DNA from: a candidate division WOR-3 bacterium
GTDB lineage: Bacteria; Hydrothermota; Tepidihabitantia; Tepidihabitantales; Tepidihabitantaceae
Length of the DNA stretch: 64,000 nucleotides
Assembly: GCA_039801085.1 (NCBI GenBank)
Contig: JBDRTY010000001.1
Span: forward strand, 819,538-883,537
Direction: 5' to 3'
Numbering within the stretch: position 1 is the stretch's first letter; every line of letters begins with the position of its first letter. Positions 35,514 to 44,003 of this stretch are shown in pieces. The position numbers and the translations under genes were made by a program. The notes under the pieces were generated by a model. The model saw only the letters and a program-made list of their open reading frames with translations. It searched no databases and was not told the origin of the DNA.

Positions 35514-36766
35514 GGTTTTTCCACGGGTAAATAAATAGCAAAAACTGTTCTTCCCGGCTGACTTTCCTTTAAAACCAACCGTCCCCGGTGATAGCCCTCT
35601 ACGATCCGCTTTGCAAGTGTCAAACCGACACCCCAGCCATAACGTTTAGTCGTCACTCCGGGTTCAAATAATTTGGTGGTTTTTACTCCTTCGCCGGTAT
35701 CCATTACTTCAACTTCAACCCATCGGTGATCGGATGTAAGCTGAAGTTTTACCCTGACCTCCCCGGTTTTTTCGCCAATCGCATCGATGGAGTTTTTGAG
35801 TAAGTTTTCGAGCGTCCAGGATAACAGCACGGAATCTACCATTACTACCGGACGGTCTTTTAGCTCAAGAACTATATTTACTCCCCGTGGAGAACGCCGT
35901 CTTACGAACTCAACAGTACTTTCTACAATCTCATTTAATGTTCTTTTTTCGAGATCCGGCGGCAATCCGATACGGCTGAAACGACTGAGCACCTCGTTTA
36001 TACGTGCTAGGTCTTCTTCCATCTGGCGCACAATTTCTGTTTCTCCGTTTTCTCTTAACACATCAAGCCAGGCAGTGAAAGAAGATACCGGTGTTGCAAG
36101 CTGATGCGCTGTTTCTTTTGCAAGCGCTGTCCAGATATGCTCCTGCTCTCGTCTTTTATATTCGAGTATACCGACAACACCGGTAGCTACGAATGCAAGA
36201 AAAAGAATCAGCTGGATCAATGAAAAATAGCGGAGCAGCCTGACCGAATTAAAGAGACTGCTGGTAATCCGACGGAGAATGACGGTTGCCGGCGATGTTC
36301 CATAGTGAATTACATTTAGACAGCGTAAAGAATCACCCTCGCGCACCATGACTGGAATTGGGGCGTGTTCGGCGTCAAGTTTCTTGATTTGCTGGAGAAG
36401 TTGTGAGCGAGAAGTATCTGCGTCATTAATGTTCCGGAAAGTTACAGGATTACCCTCGGGGTCAGTGATAATTACCGGAAAATCGATTTTCTGAATTACT
36501 TCATCAAATATTATGTCCAATTCAGCAGACCCCCCATCATCAGGTTCTGTTATTTGACTCATAAAGCGGGCATAAATTCGAGTGCGGAGCTGAGTTTCGC
36601 TTTCAAGCTGATGATACAGAGTAGCAGCATAATTGCGCCACAACCGTGATAATTTCATGAGGAGAAACTGGGAATAAAAAAACCAGATGCCGGCGAATAC
36701 AATTAAGCCAACGGCAAAGTACGCCTGCAAACCTCGGGATCCAATTCCGATTTTAATTTTATTCAA
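35510..36766 (-). CDS. porY: PorY-like sensor histidine kinase
   Basis: A 418-aa membrane kinase. TM1 is at about 14-34 and TM2 at 183-203, enclosing a roughly 145-residue extracytoplasmic region that looks PAS/Cache-like (DFPVIITDPEGNPV). The HisKA helix ALAKETAHQLATPVSSF has the phosphorylated His221. The HATPase domain has LENLLKNSIDAIGEK (N box), VMDTGEGV (G1) and GWGVGLTLAKRIVE (G2). It is the cognate partner of the PorX-like regulator by ATGA overlap. The start is TTG, 8 nt after the -10 box of a consensus-like promoter, so it would be a leaderless TTG start. Confidence 0.85.
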   Translation of the reverse strand: MNKIKIGIGSRGLQAYFAVGLIVFAGIWFFYSQFLLMKLSRLWRNYAATLYHQLESETQLRTRIYARFMSQITEPDDGGSAELDIIFDEVIQKIDFPVIITDPEGNPVTFRNINDADTSRSQLLQQIKKLDAEHAPIPVMVREGDSLRCLNVIHYGTSPATVILRRITSSLFNSVRLLRYFSLIQLILFLAFVATGVVGILEYKRREQEHIWTALAKETAHQLATPVSSFTAWLDVLRENGETEIVRQMEEDLARINEVLSRFSRIGLPPDLEKRTLNEIVESTVEFVRRRSPRGVNIVLELKDRPVVMVDSVLLSWTLENLLKNSIDAIGEKTGEVRVKLQLTSDHRWVEVEVMDTGEGVKTTKLFEPGVTTKRYGWGVGLTLAKRIVEGYHRGRLVLKESQPGRTVFAIYLPVEKP

Positions 36767-36774
36767 TTTATTTT

Positions 36775-36803
36775 AATATACAGCTGCCATTTTCAAAAGT
36801 CAA
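36775..36803 (-). promoter_or_regulatory. Leaderless-type promoter for porY-porX
   Basis: On the minus strand TTGACT (36803-36798), a 17-bp spacer and TATATT (36780-36775) end 8 nt before the TTG start codon at 36766. Confidence 0.6.
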
Positions 36804-36851
36804 TGAGCGTTTTGCTTTAAATACAGAACGGCCAGTTTACTATATTATTTA

Positions 36852-36879
36852 TTGACTCTGAGAATATTATCAGTATGCT
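36852..36879 (+). promoter_or_regulatory. Leaderless-type promoter for the four-gene membrane cluster
   Basis: TTGACT (36852-36857), a 16-bp spacer and TATGCT (36874-36879) end 6 nt before the ATG at 36886. It is arranged back to back with the porY promoter in a 119-nt gap. Confidence 0.6.
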
Positions 36880-36885
36880 ATTCAA

Positions 36886-38037
36886 ATGCCGATCATTGGG
36901 ACAATCGCGATCGTGGCATCAAGCTTAATTGCGCCTCCAGAATCATTAGCAGTGCGCGACAACCCGAATGATCAAGGAAGGGCAATTTTAATTAGCTGGG
37001 TTTATCCCCAAACTGAATCAATAATTGGCTTCCGGATTTTTCGAGCCTGTTCGCTTCCGGATAAATTTGCCGCGTTGAATAGCGAACTCATTATTGGAAC
37101 TGAATATCTGGACAGTGATACCATGCTCTGTGACGGGGTTCCCTACTATTATTTCATCCGTGTTTACAGTGCCTATGATTCAGCCGATTCGCCGGTGATT
37201 GGGCCGGTCGTTTCAAGCGCCCAGTGGTTTAATACGGATAGATTTAATGTTCTAGTTCTTGCGGTAATTATAAACGGTCTTTTCATTTTCTACCTGCTAA
37301 GGGCACGGCGCAACACAGGAATGTTTATTCGAAAAATCAACGGCTTGGATGCAATTGATGAAGCACTGGGAAGAGCAACAGAAATGGGAAAACCTGTCTT
37401 ATTCAGTTTCGGGCTCGGGTACATAACTGACATGGTTGTTATCGCCGCATTGCCCATCTTACGCCGGATTGCAAGCAAAACCGCTCAATATGCGGTGCGT
37501 CTTATTGTTCCCAATTCTGATCCACTTGTTATGACTACAGCGCAAGAAACGGTTAAGGAGGCATATACTGAGGCGGGACGACCCGATCTTTATAATCAGG
37601 ACAATATCAGTTTTCTGACTTCCGATCAGTTTGGCTACGCTGCAGGAGTTGATGGTATTATTTTACGTGAAAAACCAGGGGCTATTTTCTGGCTTGGGTA
37701 TTTCTATGCCGAATCTCTGATCATGGCGGAAACGGGTCACAGCATCGGAGCAATTCAGCTTGCTGGTACTACTGAAACCACACAACTTCCTTTTTTTGTT
37801 GCGGCATGTGATTATACTATGATAGGTGAGGAAATTTACGCCGCATCCTGCTATCTCAAACCCGAACCGATTATGCTAGGTACTATAAAAGGCGAAGATT
37901 TTATTAAATTTCTGTTGATTATATTAATCTCATTAATAGTATTATTGGGTACTGCTGCTCGCCTACTGCCGAATGAGGCGCCATTTCTTAACAATTTATT
38001 TGGGACAATTGTTAACTGGTTTACACCTAAATCATAA
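36886..38037 (+). CDS. DUF6754-like membrane protein with N-terminal fibronectin-III-like domain
   Basis: A 383-aa protein. A short hydrophobic N-terminus (MPIIGTIAIVASSLIAPP) precedes a fibronectin-III-like domain (about 20-110: ILISWVYPQTE, GFRIFRAC, VPYYYFIRVYSAYD). A transmembrane helix near 122-140 follows, then a large alpha/beta region (150-340) with GKPVLFSFGLGYITDMVVIAALPILR and FGYAAGVDGIILREKPGAIF, and a last TM helix near 344-364. The region after the first TM resembles proteins annotated DUF6754, of unknown function. It heads a tight four-gene membrane cluster with its own promoter, divergent from porY. Confidence 0.72.
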   Translation: MPIIGTIAIVASSLIAPPESLAVRDNPNDQGRAILISWVYPQTESIIGFRIFRACSLPDKFAALNSELIIGTEYLDSDTMLCDGVPYYYFIRVYSAYDSADSPVIGPVVSSAQWFNTDRFNVLVLAVIINGLFIFYLLRARRNTGMFIRKINGLDAIDEALGRATEMGKPVLFSFGLGYITDMVVIAALPILRRIASKTAQYAVRLIVPNSDPLVMTTAQETVKEAYTEAGRPDLYNQDNISFLTSDQFGYAAGVDGIILREKPGAIFWLGYFYAESLIMAETGHSIGAIQLAGTTETTQLPFFVAACDYTMIGEEIYAASCYLKPEPIMLGTIKGEDFIKFLLIILISLIVLLGTAARLLPNEAPFLNNLFGTIVNWFTPKS

Positions 38038-38041
38038 GTCT

Positions 38042-38746
38042 ATGTTGCACCGCACCGGTCCGCTGATTTTGGTCTTTGGAACTGCACTTTTGTTGATTAT
38101 AGCCTTTTTTATACCCCATAAACCATTCGGAGATCTTGAGGCACGGTTTCTCAACTGGTATGCTATAATTTCTGGCTTCACATTTCTGCTGGGACTGGAT
38201 TCACTTGCCCGCCATCATCTGATTAAAATCGCGCGCCGTGAAAAAGGGTGGTTTTACAGCTTGCTTTTAGTTACCAGTCTCTTTGGCACTCTTTTTTTGG
38301 GTCTATATTCGTGGGTTCGATATGCCAGTCCCTTTGCACTTAACGCACCTTTTATGTGGTTATACAAGTTTATGATCATTCCCCTGCAAGCCACGATGTT
38401 TGCAACACTTGCTTTCTTTATTTTTTCTGCTGCTTATCGCGCTTTCCGGGTCCGTAATTTGGCTGCTACTCTTTTGCTCATAGCTGCATGTCTCGTAATG
38501 CTCGGCAATGTTCCAATCGGCAGCTCCATTTGGGGAGGAATAAGTTGGTTGATCCATCAAATCTTTCCCAATACCAACTTAGAGATATTAAAACGATGGG
38601 AACTTTTTGCTGCAGCTAAAGACTGGCTAATGGCCATTCCCCAGGCTGCTGCGGGGAGGGGAATTGGTATCGGACTTGCCCTGGGAGGAATAGCAATGTC
38701 CCTGCGCATAATTCTGGGTATTGAGCGTACTTATCTGTCTTCATAG
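38042..38746 (+). CDS. Polytopic membrane protein, four-gene cluster
   Basis: A 234-aa membrane protein with about six hydrophobic helices (LILVFGTALLLIIAFFIP, ISGFTFLLGLDSL, LLVTSLFGTLFLGLYSW and others) and no motif that I recognise. It starts 4 nt after the DUF6754-like gene and ends 6 nt before the next. I choose MLHRTGPL at 38042; the longer frame from 37973 lies inside the previous gene. It probably forms an inner-membrane complex with its neighbours. Confidence 0.78.
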   Translation: MLHRTGPLILVFGTALLLIIAFFIPHKPFGDLEARFLNWYAIISGFTFLLGLDSLARHHLIKIARREKGWFYSLLLVTSLFGTLFLGLYSWVRYASPFALNAPFMWLYKFMIIPLQATMFATLAFFIFSAAYRAFRVRNLAATLLLIAACLVMLGNVPIGSSIWGGISWLIHQIFPNTNLEILKRWELFAAAKDWLMAIPQAAAGRGIGIGLALGGIAMSLRIILGIERTYLSS

Positions 38747-38752
38747 AGCCGT

Positions 38753-39586
38753 ATGAAAGTAACTCTCCTTCCAATGTGGCGAACATTGGCATCAATCGAC
38801 AGGAGAATTATTTACCTTCTCCTGACAATCGTAGTAGTACTGCCACTTATTATCCACCCCAAAATTAAAGTAAGGGTATCCGAACCAGTTCGAGCCGCGT
38901 TCAAGTCGATTGAAAAATTGCCACAAAATTCTGTAGTAATGATCTCAATTGATTTTGACCCTTCGTCGGCTCCTGAGGTCCAGCCCATGCTAATTGCCAT
39001 ATTAAGACATTGCTTTAAGAAAAACTTAAAAGTGATTTTAACCGGTCAGCTTGCATTAGGATTACCATTGGGAGAAATCGCTCTAAATCAGGTTTCAGGC
39101 GAATATAACAAGGTTTATGGCAAAGACTATATAAATATTGGTTACCGCCCTGGATCTACAGCACTGATGGTTGGCATTGGACGCGAAATCAGAGATTTTT
39201 TTAAAACTGATTATCAAGGCGTTCCTCTGGATAGCTTTGAATTTATGCGTCGAGTCCATAATTATCATGACATTGCACTACTTGTTACTCTCGCGCATGG
39301 TGCCGTTGCCGACGCCTGGATACAATATGCTGGTGCGCGGTTTAATCAAAAAATCATCGTCGGATGCACAGGAGTAAATGCACCAAACATGTATCAGTAT
39401 CTCAGCGCCCAGCAGATCGCCGGACTTATCGGCGGACTACAGGGGGCTTCTGAGTACGAAACTCTTGTAGAAAAACCTGGCGCCGCTACACTTGGAATGC
39501 CCGCTCAATCGACCGCTCATGCTCTGCTAATAATACTATTAATTATCGGTAACATCGGATTTATTTTGACCAAGAAAAAGAAGTAA
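38753..39586 (+). CDS. Membrane-anchored alpha/beta protein, four-gene cluster
   Basis: A 277-aa protein with an N-terminal TM helix (about 18-36), a soluble alpha/beta domain of about 210 residues, and a C-terminal TM helix ending in KKKK. Both ends anchor the domain in the membrane. The domain starts VVMISIDFDPSSAPEVQPM and contains INIGYRPGSTALMVGIG, whose Tyr/Gly/Pro pattern faintly echoes a segment of the DUF6754-like protein. I know no family for it. It is 6 nt from its upstream and 3 nt from its downstream neighbour. Confidence 0.75.
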   Translation: MKVTLLPMWRTLASIDRRIIYLLLTIVVVLPLIIHPKIKVRVSEPVRAAFKSIEKLPQNSVVMISIDFDPSSAPEVQPMLIAILRHCFKKNLKVILTGQLALGLPLGEIALNQVSGEYNKVYGKDYINIGYRPGSTALMVGIGREIRDFFKTDYQGVPLDSFEFMRRVHNYHDIALLVTLAHGAVADAWIQYAGARFNQKIIVGCTGVNAPNMYQYLSAQQIAGLIGGLQGASEYETLVEKPGAATLGMPAQSTAHALLIILLIIGNIGFILTKKKK

Positions 39587-39589
39587 CTC

Positions 39590-40216
39590 ATGAGCGGCGA
39601 TTTAATCGGCACCTGGCTGGCAGCAACTTTGACAATTGCGATATTCTCATTCCTTTACCGAGATAACCCGCTTTATCGTGCAGCTGAACACGTTTACGTC
39701 GGGATTTCTGCCGGTTTCGCAGTAATATATGCATGGGCATTTGATGTTTATCCCATGCTTGTCGAATCATTTAAAGCGCAGCTCGGTGCTAAAAATTATT
39801 TCGAAGCCTATATATTAGTAATCCCTGCACTGTTGGGATTGGCAATGCTGTTACGGTCCATTCCCAAACTGACTTGGATTTCAAGGTGGCCAATATCATT
39901 TACCATAGGCATCGGAGCGGGGCTCGGGCTAATAGCCGCTATTCAGGGATATCTGTTGCCTCAGATATTTGATACATTGAGACCGTTGGTAACCATTAAC
40001 AATGCTATTATCTACATCGGCGTTATTACAACCTTAACATATTTTTATTTTTCACGAGAGCACAGGGGTTTGACTGGTGTCGTTGCCCGCATTGGAATTA
40101 TATTCATTATGGTAGCATTTGGCGCATCATTCGGTTATACAGTCATGGCACGCGTCTCTCTGCTTATCGGAAGATTTTATTTTTTATTCCACGACTGGCT
40201 GCCTCTAATCCGATAA
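39590..40216 (+). CDS. Polytopic membrane protein, last gene of four-gene cluster
   Basis: A 208-aa protein with about six predicted helices, including LAATLTIAIFSFLY, ISAGFAVIYAWAF, YILVIPALLGLAML and IGIIFIMVAFGASFGYTVMA. The first loop NPLYRAAEHVYVGISAG is the only striking non-hydrophobic stretch. Unrecognised. Its size and topology could suit a small channel or scaffold subunit. No gene follows for 90 nt until the tRNA. Confidence 0.75.
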   Translation: MSGDLIGTWLAATLTIAIFSFLYRDNPLYRAAEHVYVGISAGFAVIYAWAFDVYPMLVESFKAQLGAKNYFEAYILVIPALLGLAMLLRSIPKLTWISRWPISFTIGIGAGLGLIAAIQGYLLPQIFDTLRPLVTINNAIIYIGVITTLTYFYFSREHRGLTGVVARIGIIFIMVAFGASFGYTVMARVSLLIGRFYFLFHDWLPLIR

Positions 40217-40253
40217 TATCCATCTGAATCGCAACAGTTAGAAAATTAATTTC

Positions 40254-40281
40254 TTGACAGCGAATGAACAATCAATATATT
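40254..40281 (+). promoter_or_regulatory. Promoter of the tRNA-Val unit
   Basis: TTGACA (40254-40259), a 16-bp spacer and TATATT (40276-40281) lie 25 nt before the tRNA, leaving a short 5' trailer for RNase P. It is the same promoter grammar as at the protein genes, serving here as an internal control. Confidence 0.75.
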
Positions 40282-40306
40282 AAATAAGTTGAAGTTAGAA
40301 AAATTG

Positions 40307-40382
<76 letters not shown>

Positions 40383-40415
40383 TTCAACCAATAGTCCCAC
40401 ACAGCATGCGATAAT

Positions 40416-41141
40416 ATGAAAGAACATTTTGCCAATCTCCGATGTCTACAGGAAATTGATAACGAAATAAAAAACCTGCGAGAACGCTTGAACGAACTGC
40501 CAGGTAAAGTAACTGACATCCAAAAAAGGTGTGAGGCAATTAAAACAATTCTCGAGGGGAAAAAACAATTACTGCAAGAATCAAAAAAGCAATACAAACT
40601 GGCAGATGTAGATTTGCGTGCTGCCGAAGAAAAGATTGCCGCCTATTCGGTTCAACTTTACTCAGCCAAGGATAATGTTCAATACAAGGCATTAATCAAG
40701 GAGATTGAAACGCAAAAGAAGGTAAAAAATGACATTGAAGATCGCATCATTTACCTGCTAGAAAGCATCGAAAAGCTGGAAAGAGAAATCCAGGAGCTGG
40801 AAAAGACGGTTGCTCAAGCGGAAACTGATGCCAAAAATAGGATTTCAGTTTTAGAGGAGGAAAGAAAAGAGTTGGAAAAAGCCGTTTCAGAACGCGAGTC
40901 CCAGAGAACACATCTCGCCGAGTTGCTGCCTGCTGATTTGTTAAGACGGTATGAACGAATCCGCATAAGTAAAGGAGGAATAGCTGTAACTAATACGGAA
41001 AATGACAGATGTAACGGTTGTTTAAGCCCAATTCCTCCGCAGCGAATATTAGAAATTGAAAGGCAAGACAAACTATACCTTTGTGAGGCATGTGGGCGAA
41101 TACTGCTGCCGGCCGAAAAGAAAACTCATCCTGCAAATTAG
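40416..41141 (+). CDS. CdsZ-like coiled-coil zinc-ribbon protein (DUF164 family)
   Basis: A 241-aa protein with a long coiled coil (about residues 10-170, with regular Leu/Ile spacing and many Glu/Lys) followed by a C4 zinc ribbon: CNGCLSPIP and CEACGRIL. The same plan is found in CdsZ/zf-RING_7 family proteins of chlamydiae, mycobacteria and many other bacteria; a putative nucleic-acid-binding role has been suggested. It lies 33 nt after the tRNA and may be co-transcribed with it. Its stop TAG shares one base with the GTG start of rnhA. Confidence 0.88.
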   Translation: MKEHFANLRCLQEIDNEIKNLRERLNELPGKVTDIQKRCEAIKTILEGKKQLLQESKKQYKLADVDLRAAEEKIAAYSVQLYSAKDNVQYKALIKEIETQKKVKNDIEDRIIYLLESIEKLEREIQELEKTVAQAETDAKNRISVLEEERKELEKAVSERESQRTHLAELLPADLLRRYERIRISKGGIAVTNTENDRCNGCLSPIPPQRILEIERQDKLYLCEACGRILLPAEKKTHPAN

Positions 41142-41578
41142 TGAAACCAAAATCGCCTGCTACAGACGCTCAGCCTTATACAGTACAGGTTGACGGTTCT
41201 TCACGCAATAATCCTGGCCCGGCGGGTATCGGTGTGGCTGTTATTGCGCCCAACGGCCAGCTTATCAAAGAAATAAGCCGATTTATTGGTATAAAAACAA
41301 ACAATCAGGCTGAATATGAAGCGTTGATTACGGCGTTAACCGAGATAAAAAATATGAATATCCAATCTGTTACGATTCAGACCGACTCTGAGTTACTTTA
41401 CTACCAGTTAACTGGAAAATACTCAGTTAAAAGCGACAAACTCAAACCCCTGTATCAGCGTGCCAAGCAACTGCTTGATTCTCTATCAAATGTCAAATTC
41501 ATTCTCGTCCCGAGAAAATGTAATCGATTGACTGATAAGCTTGCCAAGAAGGCGTCTTCTCTTGTCGCATCTCGTTAA
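41141..41578 (+). CDS. rnhA: Ribonuclease HI family protein
   Basis: A 145-aa RNase H-fold protein. The catalytic acidic residues are visible: Asp18 in VQVDGSSRNNPGPAG, Glu in NNQAEYEAL, Asp in IQTDSELL and Asp in NRLTDKLAKKA. It cleaves RNA in RNA-DNA hybrids. It lacks the basic protrusion of E. coli RNase HI, as in the reverse-transcriptase-like or RnhC-type group. The start is GTG at 41141, overlapping the preceding TAG by one base; the longer frame from 41090 lies within the previous gene. Confidence 0.9.
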   Translation: MKPKSPATDAQPYTVQVDGSSRNNPGPAGIGVAVIAPNGQLIKEISRFIGIKTNNQAEYEALITALTEIKNMNIQSVTIQTDSELLYYQLTGKYSVKSDKLKPLYQRAKQLLDSLSNVKFILVPRKCNRLTDKLAKKASSLVASR

Positions 41579-41583
41579 AAAGA

Positions 41584-42465
41584 ATGAAAAGGGCACGTAA
41601 CTTTGCAATTACATGGTTAATGCCCCTTGGTACGTTACTTCAATTCATACTTCCCAGATGGTTGGTAACAAAAATCGCCATATTTATCGGCGGACTGGCA
41701 TGCCGATTGAGCCCACGCAAACGGGAAAAATTGATAGAAAATTACCGTCATATTTTAGGTAGGCAGCGGAGTCAAGCTGAATTGACCCAAATTGCCTGCC
41801 GGGCTTTTAAAAACTTAGCTCTCTTTTATGCTGACCTGCTGCGTGTTCCTGTAATGAAAAAAAGGACCGCTCTCCTAGGTACTTTTGACCCTCGAAATAT
41901 CAATCGTGTATTGAAACAGAACCGGAGTGCCATATTAGTAACTGCTCACATCGGAAACTGGGATTTGGCGGGAGTCTTCCTGACTGCTTTAGGTTATCCT
42001 CTGTCAGCAGTTGTAGAACCAATACCGCGAGGCTGGACAAAGACATTTGATCGCTACCGCCGAGCCTGTGCCATGGAAACCATTCCAATTCCAGAACATA
42101 ATCGGATTAATCGTGCGATAGAACGAGGTAAAATTGTAGCACTGGTTGCCGATCGTGACCTAACAGGACACGGAATCATCTGTCCAGCATTTGATGCATA
42201 CCGTTTCTTTCCTAAAGGACCGGCAGTTTACGCACTACGCCATCGTATTCCAGTTGTGATCGGTTATTTTATTTATCAGAAAAGAAAGAACCTTCCTCCC
42301 TACATGGGTGTAATTGAACCGCCAATTGAATTTCAGCCAACAGCGAACATGGATGAAGATATTCACCGCTTGACTTCGATAATTGCTTTTAAACTAAATC
42401 AAATTATCAGCAGTTATCCTGATCAATGGTTAGTATTTAACGCCGACTGGAAATGCGGAAAATAA
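41584..42465 (+). CDS. LpxL/HtrB-family lysophospholipid or lipid A acyltransferase
   Basis: A 293-aa membrane-associated acyltransferase. The N-terminal hydrophobic stretch (about 10-40) anchors it. The catalytic H-x4-D is HIGNWD at 122-127, and DRDLTGHGI is the second block. LpxL/LpxM acylate lipid A; the actinobacterial PatA-type relatives acylate mannosylated phosphatidylinositol. Two GT4 genes that look PimA/PimB-like follow two genes later, so either lipid A or a glycosylated phospholipid is possible. The start is 5 nt after rnhA. Confidence 0.85.
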   Translation: MKRARNFAITWLMPLGTLLQFILPRWLVTKIAIFIGGLACRLSPRKREKLIENYRHILGRQRSQAELTQIACRAFKNLALFYADLLRVPVMKKRTALLGTFDPRNINRVLKQNRSAILVTAHIGNWDLAGVFLTALGYPLSAVVEPIPRGWTKTFDRYRRACAMETIPIPEHNRINRAIERGKIVALVADRDLTGHGIICPAFDAYRFFPKGPAVYALRHRIPVVIGYFIYQKRKNLPPYMGVIEPPIEFQPTANMDEDIHRLTSIIAFKLNQIISSYPDQWLVFNADWKCGK

Positions 42466-42887
42466 AAGTAAAAATTAAAAGACTAGTTAAAAACATCCCC
42501 CTGCCATTTCAAAGTACACCGGGCGCTGCCGGCTATGATCTTGCAGCTGCTGAAGACGCAATAATAAAACCCCACAGCTTTGGCGTTGTTCGCACGGGAA
42601 TAGCTATCGAATTGCCCACTGAGATCGAAGCTCAAATTCGGCCTCGTTCCGGACTCGCTATGCATAAGGGCATCGGTGTGTTAAACAGTCCTGGCACAAT
42701 TGATCCTGATTATCGCGGTGAACTTAAAGTAATTCTATTTAACTGTTCTGATGCTGACTTTAAAATCAAATTTGGTGATCGCATTGCCCAGATAGTGTTT
42801 TCTCAGAGATTACAAATTGAATTTCAAGAAACAAAACAATTGACAAAAACTTTACGCAATGAAAAAGGCTTCGGCCACACTGGGTAA
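42453..42887 (+). CDS. dut: dUTP diphosphatase
   Basis: A 144-aa homotrimeric dUTPase with its five motifs: AAGYDLAAAEDA, RPRSGLA, NSPGTIDPDYRGE, GDRIAQIVF and the C-terminal arm NEKGFGHTG. It hydrolyses dUTP to dUMP to keep uracil from DNA. It overlaps the acyltransferase gene by 13 nt. Confidence 0.97.
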   Translation: MRKIKVKIKRLVKNIPLPFQSTPGAAGYDLAAAEDAIIKPHSFGVVRTGIAIELPTEIEAQIRPRSGLAMHKGIGVLNSPGTIDPDYRGELKVILFNCSDADFKIKFGDRIAQIVFSQRLQIEFQETKQLTKTLRNEKGFGHTG

Positions 42888-42890
42888 TGA

Positions 42891-44003
42891 ATGCGAATCT
42901 GTTTAGTATCCAGCGCGTACCGTCCTTATATTTCGGGGGTTGGGGAACATGTCCATTACCTTGGCTCTGAGCTTCAAAAAATGGGACATACTGTCCATGT
43001 GCTTACTTCGACTTGCCGGACTATTTCGGAAAATGATTTATTACCAACGATGAGACTCGGTACCGGGTTGACAATACCCTTTGCTGGAGGAGAGTTTACT
43101 CTTCCGGTTGGCGCAAGACTGGCGCCAGAGGTAAAAAATTTTTTAAAAAAACATACATTCGATATTGTCCACTGCCACGGCATTTTCCCCCCGGAACTTG
43201 CATACTGGGCAGCAATATACGCTACTTGCCCTACAGTAGTTACCTTCCACACCGTGACACCACATCTGCCTCCTTTTTTATGTAACCTTGCCGCTTTCTC
43301 ACTTAAAAAATTGAATGCCAAACTAGCTGCAAAAATCGCTGTTTCTCAGGCTGCTAAACGATGGGCAGAAAAATTCTTCCCTGGGGAGTATCATGTAATT
43401 CCCAATGGCGTTGACCTCAGCAATTTCTCCCCTAACGCCCCCCCCGCACTTTCACCGGCACATCCGAGAATTATTTATGTAGGAAGACTTGAAAAAAGAA
43501 AAGGGTTGAAATATCTTATCCTTGCCCTGCCGGCTGTATTAAAAGAATTTCCGAAAGCAAGCTTGGTTGTAGTGGGTTATGGCCCCTTAAAAAATTATGT
43601 TATGCAACTTGCGCACAAAATAAAAGTATTGGACTCTGTTCAATTTGTAGGGCCGGTATCAAATAGTAAACTTCCGGGATACTATACTTCCTCCACTGTC
43701 TATGTTGCTCCAACGATAAACCCTGAGGCCATGGGAATAGTTCTTATTGAAGCAATGGCATGCGGAATTCCCGTCATTGCTTCAGATATATCTGGATATG
43801 ATGAAATTATTACTAATGGAGTAAACGGCATACTAGTTCCCAGAAGAAATATTGCAAAGCTGGCCGAAGCAATCATTACCCTTATATCAAATTCAAATTT
43901 GAGAAACCGCATTTCAGAAAACGCACTACGATATGTAGCACAATATGACTGGAAAAACATTGCCGCTCATATTGAGTCAATTTATAACCAAATAACCCAA
44001 TGA
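42891..44003 (+). CDS. Glycosyltransferase family 4 protein (first of tandem pair)
   Basis: A 370-aa GT-B enzyme. The N-terminus CLVSSAYRPYISGVGEHVHY and the donor motif PEAMGIVLIEAMACG with IASDISGYDEII give a PimA/PimB-like look. VGRLEKRKGLKYLI starts the second domain. It is a close paralogue of the next gene, and their ends overlap by 4 nt (ATGA), so they are a recent tandem duplication or a coupled pair making successive sugar additions. The acceptor is probably a lipid, given the acyltransferase upstream. Confidence 0.87.
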   Translation: MRICLVSSAYRPYISGVGEHVHYLGSELQKMGHTVHVLTSTCRTISENDLLPTMRLGTGLTIPFAGGEFTLPVGARLAPEVKNFLKKHTFDIVHCHGIFPPELAYWAAIYATCPTVVTFHTVTPHLPPFLCNLAAFSLKKLNAKLAAKIAVSQAAKRWAEKFFPGEYHVIPNGVDLSNFSPNAPPALSPAHPRIIYVGRLEKRKGLKYLILALPAVLKEFPKASLVVVGYGPLKNYVMQLAHKIKVLDSVQFVGPVSNSKLPGYYTSSTVYVAPTINPEAMGIVLIEAMACGIPVIASDISGYDEIITNGVNGILVPRRNIAKLAEAIITLISNSNLRNRISENALRYVAQYDWKNIAAHIESIYNQITQ

